Source of the DNA: Hermodice carunculata
Taxonomy: Eukaryota > Annelida > Polychaeta > Eunicida > Amphinomidae
Reading direction: 5' to 3'
DNA length: 64,000 nt
Assembly: GCA_964020975.1 (NCBI GenBank)
Contig: OZ026618.1
Location: forward strand, 32,331,349 to 32,395,348
Below, one piece after another: positions 25,511-38,229 of the stretch; the first letter of the stretch is position 1, and every line of letters starts with the position of its first letter. The notes under the pieces were generated by a model that saw nothing but the letters and a program-made list of their open reading frames with translations, was not told the DNA's origin and did no database searches. The position numbers and the translations under genes are program-made.

Positions 25511-25909
25511 TGAGTGGCTTCACTCTAATAAAATTAAAAACAAACAGCTCTGGTCTTTAAAGTGAGTGTTTTCCCTCCTTTTGACATGATTCGGGATCAA
25601 CTGAGTGTCTCCACTCACCGGTCACCTTAAGCTTTCATGCAGCCACACAAGGGCTAATGAGTATTTTCCCTCGTGTGGGCCCCGCTTCGAATTTCTTGTG
25701 CCAGGTAGCCGAGTGTTTCCACTCACCAAAGCCTTGATGCAGCTAGTCTGAGTGAGTGGTTCCCCTCATTTGGGCCTCATTTGGGATATTTTGTACCGAG
25801 TGAGGATTCCTACTCATCGATGGCATTGTGCAGCAGGTCCAAAGTGAGTGGATCCACTCAGTTGGGACCTTTTTTCCAAGGTTTTGTACAGAATGAGTGT
25901 TTCTACTCA
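25511..25909. repeat. Mirror array of nine palindromes, right terminus of the foldback element
   Basis: Counterparts of all nine left palindromes lie at 25511, 25563, 25602, 25658, 25711, 25753, 25801, 25845 and 25894. The outermost ends 128 bp from the element end, exactly as on the left, and the perfect 16-mer is preserved at 25845-25860. Confidence 0.75.
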
Positions 25910-26041
25910 TACAAAATGTAGATCTGTAGACCTAACAGGCATCAGAATCCTAAATTCGCAGCAACATGTTCCCAATTTCCGTAAATTCAGCCAAAAAACA
26001 GAAAAATGCATTTTCTGTTTTTAAAATAAATTGTGTTTTAG

Positions 26042-26260
26042 TTCTTCTCCAGATACCACTTATTTTTCAGTTGCCATTTCTCCTACACTTTCTAGTTGAA
26101 AGTTCCCAGCTGAAAGTTCTCTTACGTTCCAGATCTTCACTAAGAGCAAAATCTCCAGCTGCCATTTCACACCTATCATTTCTTCAAGCAGCTGGTCAGT
26201 TCTGTGGCAATTGCCATTTGTCTCCAGGATGACCCTTCTCTACCAGCTGCCAGCTCATTC
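26042..26260 (+). repeat. Degenerate minisatellite, right of the foldback element
   Basis: TTCTTCTCCAG and CAGCTGCCA-like units continue the motif and orientation of the array at 4497-4673. Confidence 0.6.
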
Positions 26261-26519
26261 TCCTCACTGATGGTCCTCTGTGTATAACATACTTGTTCAA
26301 CCTATGACACACCACCAAGGAACGCTATCAATTTATTAAAGGGGGAGCCACATAAGCACACCTGGTGCTTCTTTATCCCTTCACGGTCTCTAAGTGTACT
26401 GAGTTACCTTTGAATGTGTACATTGGGCATAATCAATCAACGATAAGGGCGAAAATAAATTAGGTTCAGTTTGCACTTTGAATAATATGTTTTACTGCTC
26501 CGTTAAAATTCTTGAACTG

Positions 26520-27030
26520 GCCACTGTGGAAGCAGATCTGGCAGGTGGTGGACACAGTTGGCAGTTAGGAAAGACTGATACCTGGAGGAAAGTTGGCAGC
26601 TGTAGAAGAACTGGTAATTGCTTGGGAAGATAATCATATAGAGAAACACCGGGAGCTAATAAGGAGAAAAAGGCTGACTGAATGAGCAGATGAAGAAACG
26701 GGACAGGGGAGAAGCTTCCTCTTTGTTTAGCTGCAGAACACCTGGCCGCTGGTAGAAGAACTGGTGGCTAGAAAAGAACTGGCAATTGGGAGAGAATGAC
26801 AGCTTGAGACCTTGCAGCTGTGGAAGAACTGGTGACTGGTGAGAGAACAGGCAACTGGGAAGGAACTGGAAGTTGTAAGAGAAGTGACAACAGGGACATG
26901 ACTGGAAACTTAACAACTGGAAGCTAGAGATGAACTGGTTACAAATTGAGAGAAGCGGCAGTTCGGATGGGGATGGCAGCAGGGAGAAAACTGGCATCCA
27001 GAATAGAACTGGCTGCTGTAAGGGATCTGG
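26520..27030 (-). repeat. Degenerate minisatellite in opposite orientation
   Basis: About 500 bp of units near GAAGAACTGGCAGCTG, the reverse complement of the blocks at 4497 and 26042. The unit is 15-20 bp and strongly diverged. It ends about 180 bp before the middle Ly6 exon. Confidence 0.65.
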
Positions 27031-27207
27031 GACCCGGAGGAATAATGGTTAAATTGGCATTTCTGGGACAGGTTAACAGAATATACATCAGGCTGTTTAG
27101 CATTAAGAAAAAGAGCACGAATGAGTGAGACATGATGTATATTACTTTATATACGTTTGAAGGCAAAGGCTATTTTATTTATCATCATGTGATATTGAAT
27201 TTAATAG

Positions 27208-27303
27208 ATGTGGTTCAGCTGCCACCTGCGCTGCAGCTTTATCCGAGGAAAACCTGATGAGATGCCTTGGCCTTCTGTTAATGCCTGTGCGGGTGTCCTA
27301 CAG
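27208..27303 (+). CDS. Ly6/uPAR domain, middle exon
   Basis: With acceptor TTTAATAG and donor CAG|GTACGT the exon enters in phase 2 and leaves in phase 2. It completes the codon left by the 4305 donor and fits the last exon. It supplies KCGSAATC (C-x5-C, as expected for the central Ly6 cysteine pair) and one further cysteine in LMRC. A stronger-looking acceptor at 27218 would read CHLRC but end in phase 0, which throws the last exon out of frame. I therefore prefer 27208 despite its weak pyrimidine tract. The exon identity is inferred from phase and cysteine spacing. Confidence 0.6.
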
Positions 27304-28140
27304 GTACGTCTTGACATACATGTACACAGTGTAACATGATCATGGCATGGCTTAGTGGTGGATTCAGACAGCACGAATTTGACAATCCACCGCAGGATTT
27401 TGCGGATCAACAAACTGTTTGAAAGGAATGCTCTCTCAGAATCCACTACCCATACCACGGTTATTAGGAATTTTATTTCTACCATACCACAACAAATATC
27501 CAAGCCCAAACTACCCGTTCAATCGATTCTTTGGCACTTGAATTAGACCGCGATGTCCATATATCCAATTAATGTACAAAGAATATATCAGAGTTATGCG
27601 CCAAAACCTTTTAACAGGCCATCTGCGGTCCATGATTAAGTTTTTCATTACTTTTGCAACTGTGATACAATTTGAAGTTGGCACGATACGAGAAGAATGT
27701 CTTTATTCCAAACTGGCCAATGTGCGTCCGTAAACACATTTTAGTGCAGAGACAATGGTCATTTGCTGATTTCCACACGAGTGTCACTGAAAGCGTATTC
27801 AAAAAGTCAAGCAGCTGTTTAGTATAATTGCATCCAATAGAAACCAAGTCCGAAAATAAATATGAAATCTCCGACGCGTTGCCTCCGACGGTTGGTCGAT
27901 ATAAGGATTCGACGAACTTTGTTGCAACATGTTGCATTTTGACACTTGTGTGAATGTTTGATGAGAAACCAAATCACAAGCTATTCTGTAAGGATTGAAT
28001 TATTTATTAGGAAAAGATATCCTGGCTAATAGAACCTGGTTTTTTTTTTTAACAACTACAGAAACCAGCTACATTGACAGTAAGTCCCTTCCTACCACAG
28101 TGGCGCTTACTACTGTTCAATGTATCTATTTTTACTTTAG

Positions 28141-28372
28141 TTTCAGCTACAGTGCAGGAGGTACACGCGTGCCACTGTACACAGACGGCGTGCTCCAATC
28201 CTGGAAGGAACTAAAGAGCAAATGTGTCATGTGTTGTCGGGGCTCCTTGTGTAACAAAGATTTGCTTCCCAGCCTCCGTTACCTGCATCAAGTGATTCCT
28301 GCAGGCGCTAGACTGGTCACTGGCTCTCTTGCCATTGTTGCCATGGTTACGCTGATTGTCTGGTGTCTTTAA
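28141..28372 (+). CDS. Ly6/uPAR domain, last exon with GPI-anchor-type tail
   Basis: The exon contains SKCVMCCRGSLCNKD, the invariant CC-x4-CN end of Ly6/uPAR domains. A linker and a hydrophobic C-terminus follow (LAIVAMVTLIVWCL, then TAA), a typical GPI-attachment signal. Two tandem acceptors 6 bp apart (CTTTAG at 28140 and TTTCAG at 28146) both keep frame, so isoforms differing by two residues are possible. Together the exons carry the usual ten Ly6 cysteines plus one extra pair (LMRC and SKC), perhaps an extra disulphide. The protein is expected at the outer cell surface. The ligand is unknown. Confidence 0.82.
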
Positions 28373-28501
28373 TCCACTTGATGGACGAAAAAAACAGAAG
28401 ATACTTCAGGACTGTTTTAAACATACAACAATTGCGTCCATATTTTGCTACTAATTTGTCTTGTGAACCTGAACAGAGAGGTACTTTACAAAAACATTCC
28501 G

Positions 28502-28507
28502 AATAAA
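28502..28507 (+). promoter_or_regulatory. Poly(A) signal AATAAA of the Ly6-domain gene
   Basis: A canonical hexamer 130 bp after the stop codon of the last Ly6 exon, a normal distance for a short 3' UTR. Confidence 0.6.
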
Positions 28508-28798
28508 ATGACAATGTGAAAAAGTTCACGGAGATATGATGATATGCCCTTACCTTTGCAGTATCGACCGCTCAAGTATTAATGCACGCTCAATTTAACG
28601 GAGCAACAGTATGATGCTCCACATACAGGTCATAAGTTGTATAACTATAGTTTAACGTACGTCCCTGAAATTATCAGATAAAAAATTCAACTTAAAGATT
28701 GCGGTCAGACGTCATTCGACACAATATATGATTTTCTCATTCGAAAGGAGGTATTCATATCACCAGGGATCCTCTGCTGCCCCCTATTGCACAGGAAG

Positions 28799-28806
28799 TG
28801 ACGTCA
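28799..28806. promoter_or_regulatory. Full CRE palindrome TGACGTCA
   Basis: A perfect 8-bp CREB/ATF consensus. On its own it is weak evidence, but an X-box and a TATA box follow within 500 bp. Confidence 0.35.
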
Positions 28807-29020
28807 CAGGAAGGATGATAGATTCATGTTTTAAGCAGGGTCACATTGGCTCCTGTGATAAAAGCAAAGCTGGACATAGAAAAGAGTTAAAGTACAGCCA
28901 TTCCCAGAGATTAAACCATACTTAGAAATCTTCATTTGTTTGATAGGTAAAGTGTTATTTCTGGACGGTTCAGTAACATAACTGACAGGAGTGCTCTATT
29001 CATAACAGAGACAGAGCTGC

Positions 29021-29033
29021 GTTGCCTAGCAAC
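29021..29033. promoter_or_regulatory. X-box (RFX-type) GTTGCCTAGCAAC
   Basis: Near-perfect inverted repeat GTTGC-x3-GCAAC matching the RFX/DAF-19 X-box that drives ciliary genes. The nearest recognised gene is the Ly6 gene, 650 bp upstream; no downstream first exon was recognised. Confidence 0.4.
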
Positions 29034-29269
29034 TAGTGGGACCAAAGCAGGTTTGCAGTTTATACTGTTACATATGAACACCTCCTATTTGTTATGTTAC
29101 TAGGGTTACTAAAATCACAATTCTCCCTTTATAATCACAGTCAGTAACTTGAATAAATGTATAAAGCTTATTTATAGTTAGAAAGACTAGGAAATCCTTC
29201 AGTTTGCTAAGCTCTGACCCGATGCACATTTTTCCCTAGTATTACCACTACATATTTTATGTAAAGTGA

Positions 29270-29277
29270 TATAAAAG
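29270..29277 (+). promoter_or_regulatory. TATA box candidate TATAAAAG
   Basis: A consensus TATA element 240 bp after the X-box. AT-rich DNA makes chance matches common. Confidence 0.25.
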
Positions 29278-30799
29278 AGAACTAGTGATCTGTGACCTGA
29301 ATAAAGAAAATCTCTCAGTAAGCATGCTTAGCACAGATGTTGATTTGGCTATTTAAAATTGTCCGGAGGTCACTTGGTCTTGCTCCTTGATCAGTGAATA
29401 ATAAAACTGTGTCAGTGAATAATAAAATTGTGAAAGTGTATTTCGTACATTAGCTGCGTAATAATTTGGTGTGTCGTGCAAACTTGATATTGATGCAATA
29501 AATGCCACGATTGCATTGAGAATTGTGTACAAATTTTTTGTGTCATACAAAAACTGATTGGGCATATATGCCACCCAATATATATGCATGTAAGTCAAGG
29601 TCACTGAGAAATGGCAGGAAAAATATATGAATGACACCATGTCTTGAAAAGTATTATATTACCGGTACTCTTACACCCAAGGGGGTCATTCAAATTGACT
29701 TGTAGAAACAGCAAGTGCTGCAGTAACAACTCTTTTAAAGACAGGTCTGTGTGAGCGAGTTTAACGTCATGTTTCATGAAACGTTACAAAGACAAAATGG
29801 TCCTGACTTTAAACAAATACTCTGTATAGTTTTCTTAATAAAATTGGCGATAAAAACAAAATATATGGCTCGTCAATTTTTAATTTTTCCCCAAGGTTGT
29901 GATTCTATGATCAGAAATAACTTTAACTAAGAAATGCACTGCATATGATAACGACTCAACGATAAGTTGATTTAAAGTATATATATTCCAGCATTCAATC
30001 TATTATATTTCATTATAACCGAATGGCATTTTTCAAACACTGAAAATGCACAAGAGTTAAGAAAATATTTAAAGGATTCTGGCAAGCGACATAAGACCAA
30101 TTTGCATTCTTCTTGCCTTTTGAAAATGATTGAAATACAGTCTGTCAGCAGCTTTATAACTGGTTTGCATGTCCTAAACTGTTTTTAGAAAGTGACCTTG
30201 GCTGTAAAAATATACACTGAACTTTGAGCTCTTTTAAAGAATCTTGGAAAATGTTTGCACCAATAACATGTACAAATAAACTATATAGTTTTAGATGTGA
30301 CTGCACCGTTTTCCTCTTTGAATTATCATATGGCTGATAAACTAGATTACTAAAGGGTAAGCGAGGCTCCACCGGATTGGTCACGAAGCTGCTTAACCAA
30401 CAATTATCTCATACCGGAAGGTGTGACCTAAGCAAAACGTACGCATGGTCTGTAGGAAACGATTTGTGTCATCTGGCGGCGTAGTGTTTAATGCAGACAC
30501 ATAATAAAATGAATTACTGTAAACCCCAACAGCTGCCACGTTGGACAAGGACATCCGGCCGCGCAAGTAACGTTTTATGAACGTGAAGTGAATGTCGGTG
30601 GTGTTCGAGAATTACATACCTATTCCAAGAAAATTTGATGTGGAACAAAATGTTTTGAGGGCCTGTAACTGGGGTTTGGAGGTCGACCCCAGTACCTTTC
30701 CCTTCATACCCCTATCTTCCCTGTCTATGAATTCCCCCAATCAATTTTGTGTCTGTGTGTGTTAAACTGGGTTCAAAGACCAGACGGAATAATATGTAA

Positions 30800-31016
<217 letters not shown>

Positions 31017-34000
31017 TTGTGGTAATGGGGCCCAAGGTAAGTCACCGCCATGGAACAATTAAACATATATATATATATATGGCATGTCAATAGTACCCTA
31101 GAATCATGTTTGATGCTTGTGCCACACATAAAGTGGAGTAACTACATTTTACCTCTAATATTGCACATATTTCTTGGTTTTTCTTCCTAATTAATCTAAT
31201 TATTTATCGTTATTTACGTCATTTATTTTAAATATTTGTTAAATGGGTGGCACATAAATCGGGTTTTAGATAATAAATGTTGGATATTGATACTACTTGC
31301 TCTTTATGCACTACATAACAATAAATGTTCACCACAGATAACTGTTTTCTTATTTTCTCAACGGGATCAACTTGTGAAATTTTGCGGGTCTCAAAGGCTT
31401 GTACAAAAAGCCAGGATGGTTTATTAACTAGCTGCTAACTTCAGTGGACTATGCTATAACAAACTTGAAGATTGTCGCCTTAATATGTCGTCACCAGCTG
31501 AAGCAAACCCGCATAAGATTTTGTTATGGGCTGGAATTGAATTGATTGACTTTTCATTTTAGAGAAGTGCCTCCGGCTGTGCCCGGGTAACAAGTTAAAC
31601 TGGCGTCAGAGAATATTATGTGTACAAGGAGAAAAAACATCCATTTTAAACATGTTTCAACAAATGTCCAAATTATCTATGGCCATACAAAAAATAGATA
31701 TGTTGTTCTTGTAACCTGACCGACCCTACCGAAAAGGCCGGACCTTAAAAAAATATTTTATGACACACGAAAAGAAATAGAAAAAAATTAAGCCGCTCTT
31801 CCATAATAAACATTGATCGACCCTGGCTGACAGATTTTATCCAAAAAGTGGCCGTTGTGTGTCGTTATTTGGCAGATACTTCATCTCTAACACAGCATTT
31901 TATTTCAACTTGTCTAACGGCTTAACTTGCGCCAGCATAGCTGCGTAGCCATAGTTTTGTGGTGATCGTTATCGTAAAATTTCGCTAGGTTCCAGGTGTC
32001 CGTTCTCCAAGTTATCAAGGCAGACGGTCGATAGAGTACTTTTAAACATGACCTACTAGCTTAACTTTAAGCTACCCGCTCGGTCAGTCTGAAGCATTTA
32101 TCATCTTTAGATACAAATCCAAAAACAATACCAGACCGTGGAAAATCCTGCACGTGTTGGTGAGCCCCATTTTGAACATGGTGTAATGCATTGTGGGACA
32201 GTCGAACAAAAACTCAATTGATTTGGATATCAATAAATTGCAGCCACAGCATGTATCATATCATTATTATAATAATGACATGATACTGTACAAGTTGTGG
32301 CTGCAGTTTTGCAAATATTGCAGAGTATCAAAATATTGATGCTGTGAAATACTTGCAAAATATATACTGTTGGTTTTATATATTATACCCCCCCCCCATC
32401 GTCCCACTAGCACCCCTATTTACAAACCATTGGGTGTAGAGTTCACAATTTTCAAAATGACAGCCAGTTCCATGTGGATTAGTCCCTATTTGATATTTTG
32501 AAGTGGTAAAATCTAAAATATATCTTTGATTAGTGTAAAGAGAAGGTTGAATTGTCGAATGAGTGTGATGCACAATATACAGTGGGACTTTTCCCAGTGT
32601 GAGCATTACCTAAAAATGTAAATAAAACTCCTTAAAGTTATCAGTTTTGCGCAGCGGTTGGCCCCTGAACAGGAATATTGTATCAGACACTGAAGTCGCC
32701 CCCCAGGCTACGAACTAATTAGCAGCACTGGGCCGAGGCGCCTGGGTTACCCATTTGGTCAAAGATGGAACTCAGTGAAGAAGGTTCACAGATAGAGTAT
32801 CCAGGCCTGAAACTTTCGGCGGCTGTATATATAATCGGTAATAATATAGAAAGTGAGTTTCACATTAAGGTGGTGGTCATGGCTCCAGTTGAATAACCAC
32901 TATGCATGTGCCTATCAATGTGGGCATATGCATTCTGGTTATAAGTCACCTGGAATACCCTGTTCGTCTGGAGCGTCAAGGAAATCCAAGGTCGTAGACA
33001 TAAGCCTAGGCCAGTAAATACTCCCTATCATGTGTTCTTAACTTTTAAGTAAACATAATATCTTATCAAATAAAGGATACCAGCATATGTGAAGGCCATG
33101 CCCTATATAGATACTCCAAATGAGTCCGTTTTACTGTATTTGACGGATTGGGGACGCTTCCATTTTAAAAGTATTGCACAGTGTCTTTATTCAAGTATAT
33201 AAAAGTATTCACATATTCCCGTTTAACATAGAAACCAAATGCAACTGGTTAAATTGCTTGGATCTTTGAGTTGGACGTTCATATTACTATAAAAGGGAAA
33301 CTGGATAAAGGCACCTACTTTATAGTACCCATTCTCTGATGCGTAATAAAGAAATTTTCATGTCTCACGTGTCTTTAATAAACCGATGTTGGATAAAAAT
33401 TACTAATTTAGGATTATTGCACTTAAAAAACAAAAAAAAAAACAAAAGCAAACTAGTCCTTGTTGTGTACCTGTATTGTCCTTTTTCCAAGTAAATAGGA
33501 GAGGGATTTTTTTCTTTGTAAGAGAATGTCGTAGGAAAAGTTATATATCAATGACATATAGAAGCCAATATCGAGCATTACTGATAGATATTGGCACCTG
33601 AGGCATTTAGACACTTGAACGTACGCGACCAATAGGTGAAAAATTTTATATCCAGGTACTTTACTTGGGAAAAACCCTAACAAATGTATCAACCATAATA
33701 GTAAACATGAAACAGCTGTATTGGTATGATATGTTTATTTCCTGCAAAATAATACATGTGAAGGAGTGACCTGTTATTAGCAAATGGCAAAAGCAAACAT
33801 CTTCATTTTATAAGCGAGCATTGGCGTCCAAGGTTCGGCTTGATAGTCTCTCCAAATCCATTGACATTAACGTCAAAGAACATGGAAATCAAGTTTTAAT
33901 CACTTTAAGACACTTAGCCCTCACGTAATGCTTAGATTGTGCCATTAAATGGACACTTTACTTCTGAAATCAGTTAAACCTACCAGTCCATGACAAACGA

Positions 34001-34039
34001 GACGTGTTTGGTTTTGGCAAATGACAAATGAAAAGAACA
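31017..34039. other. Intergenic stretch; one hairpin element, otherwise nothing recognised
   Basis: Mostly featureless AT-rich DNA. It has a short (TA)n at 31063-31080, a C run at 32390-32398 and the inverted repeat at 32238-32306. Confidence 0.45.
32238..32306. repeat. Small foldback hairpin
   Basis: TGCAGCCACAGC...ATCATTAT pairs with ATAATGACATGAT...GTGGCTGCA across a loop of a few bases, with a few mismatches. Probably a relic MITE. Confidence 0.55.
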
Positions 34040-34238
34040 GGGTCTGTATTCACAAAGAAATAATTTTGTACTTAAGTTAAAAAAAAACCACCTTATCTTT
34101 AGATTTGAACTTAAAGTTCAGTTTTGTTGGTATTCACGGACAAATAAAAAAATCGACTTCCATCTTAAGTCGAGTTTCTTGAGTTCAGTTTTCAAGTCCG
34201 TTTGGTACCTTGCTTAAGTCGAATTTTGAGGAGACAAA

Positions 34239-34667
34239 ATGGCGGCCGTGCTAGGACTCCACAGACGCTAGCGGCGTCGACTGCTAGGCCTTACGGGTGA
34301 AAGGCCACTCGCAGATAGGACAAACCCGCTGGAGATACAACGGCCTAAGGTCATCCTGCAGTTCTACCCGTTCAGACCGGAAACCATTCTACATATTGCC
34401 GGCGAAATTGATAATGCCTTGGGACATCAAACGAAAAGATCAAATGCCCTGCCCCCTCTGTTACAACTTTTAGTGCCCCTGGGGTGTTTTGCACCAGGCT
34501 CTTAATTCCCAGTCCCTTGTCGGCGAGGTCCTCCACATTTCCGAAAGTTCTACTTCCCCGATAGGGACAAATGTTTTGGCAGCTATGATGAAAACCCATC
34601 AAATAAACTTTCCAACCGGTAATGAGGCCAACACAGTCAAGTTGGATTTCTTCCAGATGTCAGGTGC
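34239..34667 (+). pseudogene. Harbinger (HARBI1-like) transposase, N-terminal remnant
   Basis: Begins ATGGCGGCCGTG. After a stop at codon 11 it reads FRPETILHIAGEIDNALGHQ and KRSNALPPLLQLLVPLGCFA, then a stop at about 34503. The frame shifts by one to continue as QSLVGEVLHISESSTSPI and FPTGNEANTVKLDFFQMSG. These match the helix-turn-helix region of Harbinger nucleases (the 'RRSNALPPLLQVL..LRFFATGSFQ..VGD..GVS.STVSRIV' block). The last codons run into GTGCGT, possibly an old intron donor. The DDE catalytic core is not recognisable downstream. The element is dead. Confidence 0.7.
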
Positions 34668-35575
34668 GTTAATAGTTAACTCCTCCCTGATCACACAAAA
34701 CATTAATGTAATATGAAAATGATAATATGATGACCTCATTCAAAACGATTCCTTTTGTAAATCTGTTTTGCTTTGAAGCGAGCTGCTACACACCTCGAAT
34801 GCAGAATGGATCAACAGGGGAGTCATTCTCTGTGCACATTCACAAAAAAAGTTTTACGAGTCAACGTATCAGTATCCCAAATAATTCCTTTATATGTGGT
34901 TAATGTGAAATTAAAGATTACATTTGACATTGATTATATGATAAGGAGGAAGATAGGTTTGTTAGGATTTTGTTAAAACTTTTATATTCGGAGCAATTCA
35001 TTCCCTCTCCCCCGCCCCCGCTCCACCCCACCTCTCACGAAAATGTTCCCGCTGTCTTATGGTGCTGCCTGCAATCTCTTGGTAAATTTTAATGATTATG
35101 ATCAAATTGGTTCACGATTTCGTTCATATTTGTAATCATTACAATCATATATTTTCCAATTGTTTGATTTTTATTTTTTTCATGTGTCTAAATTATGCTT
35201 ATAATATTATAATTATTTAGTTGAAATCGCGAAGTATGACTTTTTATAAGATAATGTAAGATGTAGGATTACCTATTTTCCGAACCTTTTAGATTTTGAA
35301 ACCGTGGATTTTAGTGATTTTTCCCTCTAATGACAGACGACTTCGTCCTGTAGTGTGATAATAATCTTTTACGATATTTTACATAGAAAAAATACCCATC
35401 CGTACTCATTTTAACTAAAAATATATAATTTTTATAGATAGGTCCTTTTCTATTACGCGTCTTCCGCAAACGAGAGCAGGGCAGATGAGACAGTGAATGT
35501 TTTGTCCTTTTTCCATAATGACCAGGAATAAAATAAGAATTACAGGCCACTAACCTGTCTAATAAGATTTGTTCT

Positions 35576-36520
35576 TACCCTCTAGTCATGAAAATGTGTA
35601 TACAGAATTTGAGTTCCTGTGTTAGATTTAAATATATATACAAGCGTGTTATTTTTTATTTCCAGATTTTTCCTTACCCTCTAGTCATGAAAATGTGTAT
35701 ACAAAATTTTGGTTCCTGTGTTGGATTTAAATATATATACAAACGTGTTATTTTTTATTTCCAGATTTGTTCTTACCCTCTAGTCATGAAAATGTGTATA
35801 CTATTAGTTATTCACTGTTTTAGTGTGAAATACAGGAAGTATCTCCCCCAAGACAGCTGTATTACCCTCGGCTTCGCCTCGGGTAATGCAGCTGTCTTTG
35901 GGGAGATACTTCCTGTATTTCACACTAAAACAGTGAATGACGATTTTATCCCATTTTTGATGATGTAATTTCATGCCCAAAAATACACATGTTGTCAGAA
36001 CGGACATTAGATTTGATGTGAGGTCTCCTTCATTTGCTTTTACTGTGTTTTGGGGGGAAGCCCTCTGTCTCTTCGCCTTCCTCTCTTCATCAGTTAGTTG
36101 TGGAAATCGACGTTTAACTTTTGTGGCTACTCTTCGCTGTTCGACCCGCTGCTGCTGCAGTTCACTTCACACTCACAGTCCGCCATCATGTTGTCGTCTG
36201 CAGCGCGTCAAGGCTTGTATCGCATAACAGAGACTTCTGGTGGCTGATCGATGCACTAACCAGATAGGGGGATACAGCGAGAATACCGCTGTATTCCCCG
36301 GCCAGTTACGAGAATACCGCTGTATTCCCCGGTCAGTTTCAGGAATCGCGCTGTATTTCACCTTTGCAGTAATTAATGCACAAATAAGGGTAATACAAAG
36401 AGTGTACCATAGCTATTGAGCAATCAGAAGCCAAGGATTCTATCAAAAATGGGATAAAAAATTTGAGTTCCTGTGTTGGATTTAAATATATATACAAATG
36501 TGTTATTTTTTATTTCCCTC
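35576..36520 (+). repeat. 99-bp tandem repeat, third unit split by an insertion
   Basis: Units start TACCCTCTAGTCATGAAAAT at 35576, 35675 and 35774. The third unit breaks off near 35802 and resumes at about 36458 (TTTGAGTTCCTGTGTTGG). This proves that 35803-36457 is an insertion. Confidence 0.8.
35803..36457. mobile_element. MITE-like insertion with internal perfect hairpin
   Basis: Delimited by the interrupted tandem unit. It begins with a hairpin of about 127 bp (35811-35937; arms of about 60 bases, apex near CTCGGCTTCGCCTC). After it TTTTATCCCATTTTTGAT (35944) is mirrored by ATCAAAAATGGGATAAA at the right end. It has no ORF. A later short tandem (GAATACCGCTGTATTCCCCGG, twice near 36281-36331) lies inside. 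Confidence 0.65.
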
Positions 36521-37191
36521 TTAAAATAAAAATATTTTGATTTTCCGGTGCGTTGAACAATAAAAATGATGGGTATTATCGAATTTTTAGCTTTTATTTT
36601 TTTCATATATGAATGTATGTAAGGGCGGACCATTATTTTGGTTTGGGGGTGTGGTGGGAGGATGGGAAGTCATAAAATTGGAAGAACCCTTCCGCGCTTT
36701 TATGACCCCCAAACCTTTACGAGTACAGCCAGATGTGAGCATATAAATGGATATCTAGATGTATTGTGACCCCCCCCCCTTTTTTTTTTCCCGGTTGATT
36801 TTTCTGATAAAGGCACCTGTTGTAACTGAACCATCTGAGAGAATTTTTAATCAACAATACATAAAAATAAGTTAAAATGAATTGTCTAGCAAGTGAAAAA
36901 TAAACTGCATGCAGGTAGACTTGTGACCTTGCGGATGAAGTTAAGATCACACCTGGAATGCAATAGCATTACACTCATACGGAGAAGTGTCCCTGTTCAA
37001 TTGAAAACCAATGTGATGAAAAGTTTAAGACAGTACTATAATTTGCCCAAAAATGATCCCCTCGCAAAAAAAAAAAAAAACCCCCCAAAAAACTTGTAAA
37101 ATCCAAACATCTTTGTTGTATAAATATTGCTAGGATTTTAATAAGAACGCTATAAGGATATTGCTAGGATTTTAATATAGAACGCTACAAG

Positions 37192-37195
<4 letters not shown>

Positions 37196-37232
<37 letters not shown>
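37196..37232. repeat. (TA)n microsatellite
   Basis: About 18 TA units after a short duplication of GCTAGGATTTTAATA (37129 and 37162). Confidence 0.95.
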
Positions 37233-37233
<1 letters not shown>

Positions 37234-37503
37234 GTACCAAGTTTGAAATGGATTTTGCTGATGGTTTTGAAGATGTACAAAAGGTGAATTACCATCGCAA
37301 TCCCCTTTGACTCACATAGTAGGCCTAATCAATAGGAATGTACTGTATTCATAAAGCAATAAAGAGAGAAAGAAGGGAATGAAAGAAAGGAGAGAAAGAA
37401 AGAAGGAAAGAACAAAAGAGAGAAAATGAAAGATAGAGAAAGAGACAGAGGAAAAGAGGAGAAAGGAAGAGAAATAAAGAGAGAAAGAGAAAGGAGGAGA
37501 CGA

Positions 37504-37506
<3 letters not shown>

Positions 37507-37582
<76 letters not shown>
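37507..37582. repeat. (AG)n microsatellite
   Basis: About 38 AG units preceded by 150 bp of degenerate purine-rich sequence (37360-37506). Confidence 0.95.
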
Positions 37583-37584
<2 letters not shown>

Positions 37585-38229
37585 AAGGGGACTTAAGAGC
37601 ATGCACTCTATGCCCCAAGAATCTTTGTAAGGAACAATTAATTAATGGTGGGCAAGCCTATACATCCACAAGTTCACAACAGGCGCCGCCAGAAAGCCTG
37701 GGAGAAAGCAAACGATATTGCACAAACATAAAACACCCACGCAATTTGACAACAAACAAAACATTGCAACCTTTCAAGATATTTATCTTTAATTTAATTC
37801 AAAATCTGCATGTTATAGAACATATCCAGATTGACAAATTTATAACAATTGGTTAAAAACAAGCTTCCACTGTTTCACCTGAAAACTGAAAGTATCATAT
37901 TCATGAAAGCTGAAATTAAGAAGAAAGTTTTAGGCATTATTAGCCTTTCTAAAATCGGGACATCAGCGCGGAAGACTTGTTTCGGTGCCATTAATCCCCG
38001 GACAAGTCATTCTGCTAAATGGCGGCACCATGTTTGCATTTCCAATAAAAGCATTTACAGCTGATGTGTTACGGAATAAAGCGAATATGATGCTCCTTTG
38101 TTAATAGGCCTACTTAAAAATGTGGCCCACTTTACATAAATATAATGAAACTACTTTTATAAAGAATAAGTCTACACTTAACATTCATGGTTAGGCCCAC
38201 CAAAATTGAATCATAATTAATTCATCAAA

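Larger units (their letters stand above)
28520..30799. other. Intergenic stretch without recognised genes
   Basis: Apart from the CRE, X-box and TATA matches I see no exon, repeat family or RNA gene here. Confidence 0.45.

Noticed and set aside
27219-27303. Middle Ly6 exon starting at the stronger-looking acceptor at 27218
   Set aside because: It would end in phase 0 and put the last exon out of frame; the 27207 acceptor satisfies both junction phases and the C-x5-C spacing.
35588-35968. 126-codon frame with repeated VMKMCIQN motif
   Set aside because: Follows the 99-bp tandem repeat, whose length is a multiple of three, and then enters the MITE hairpin.
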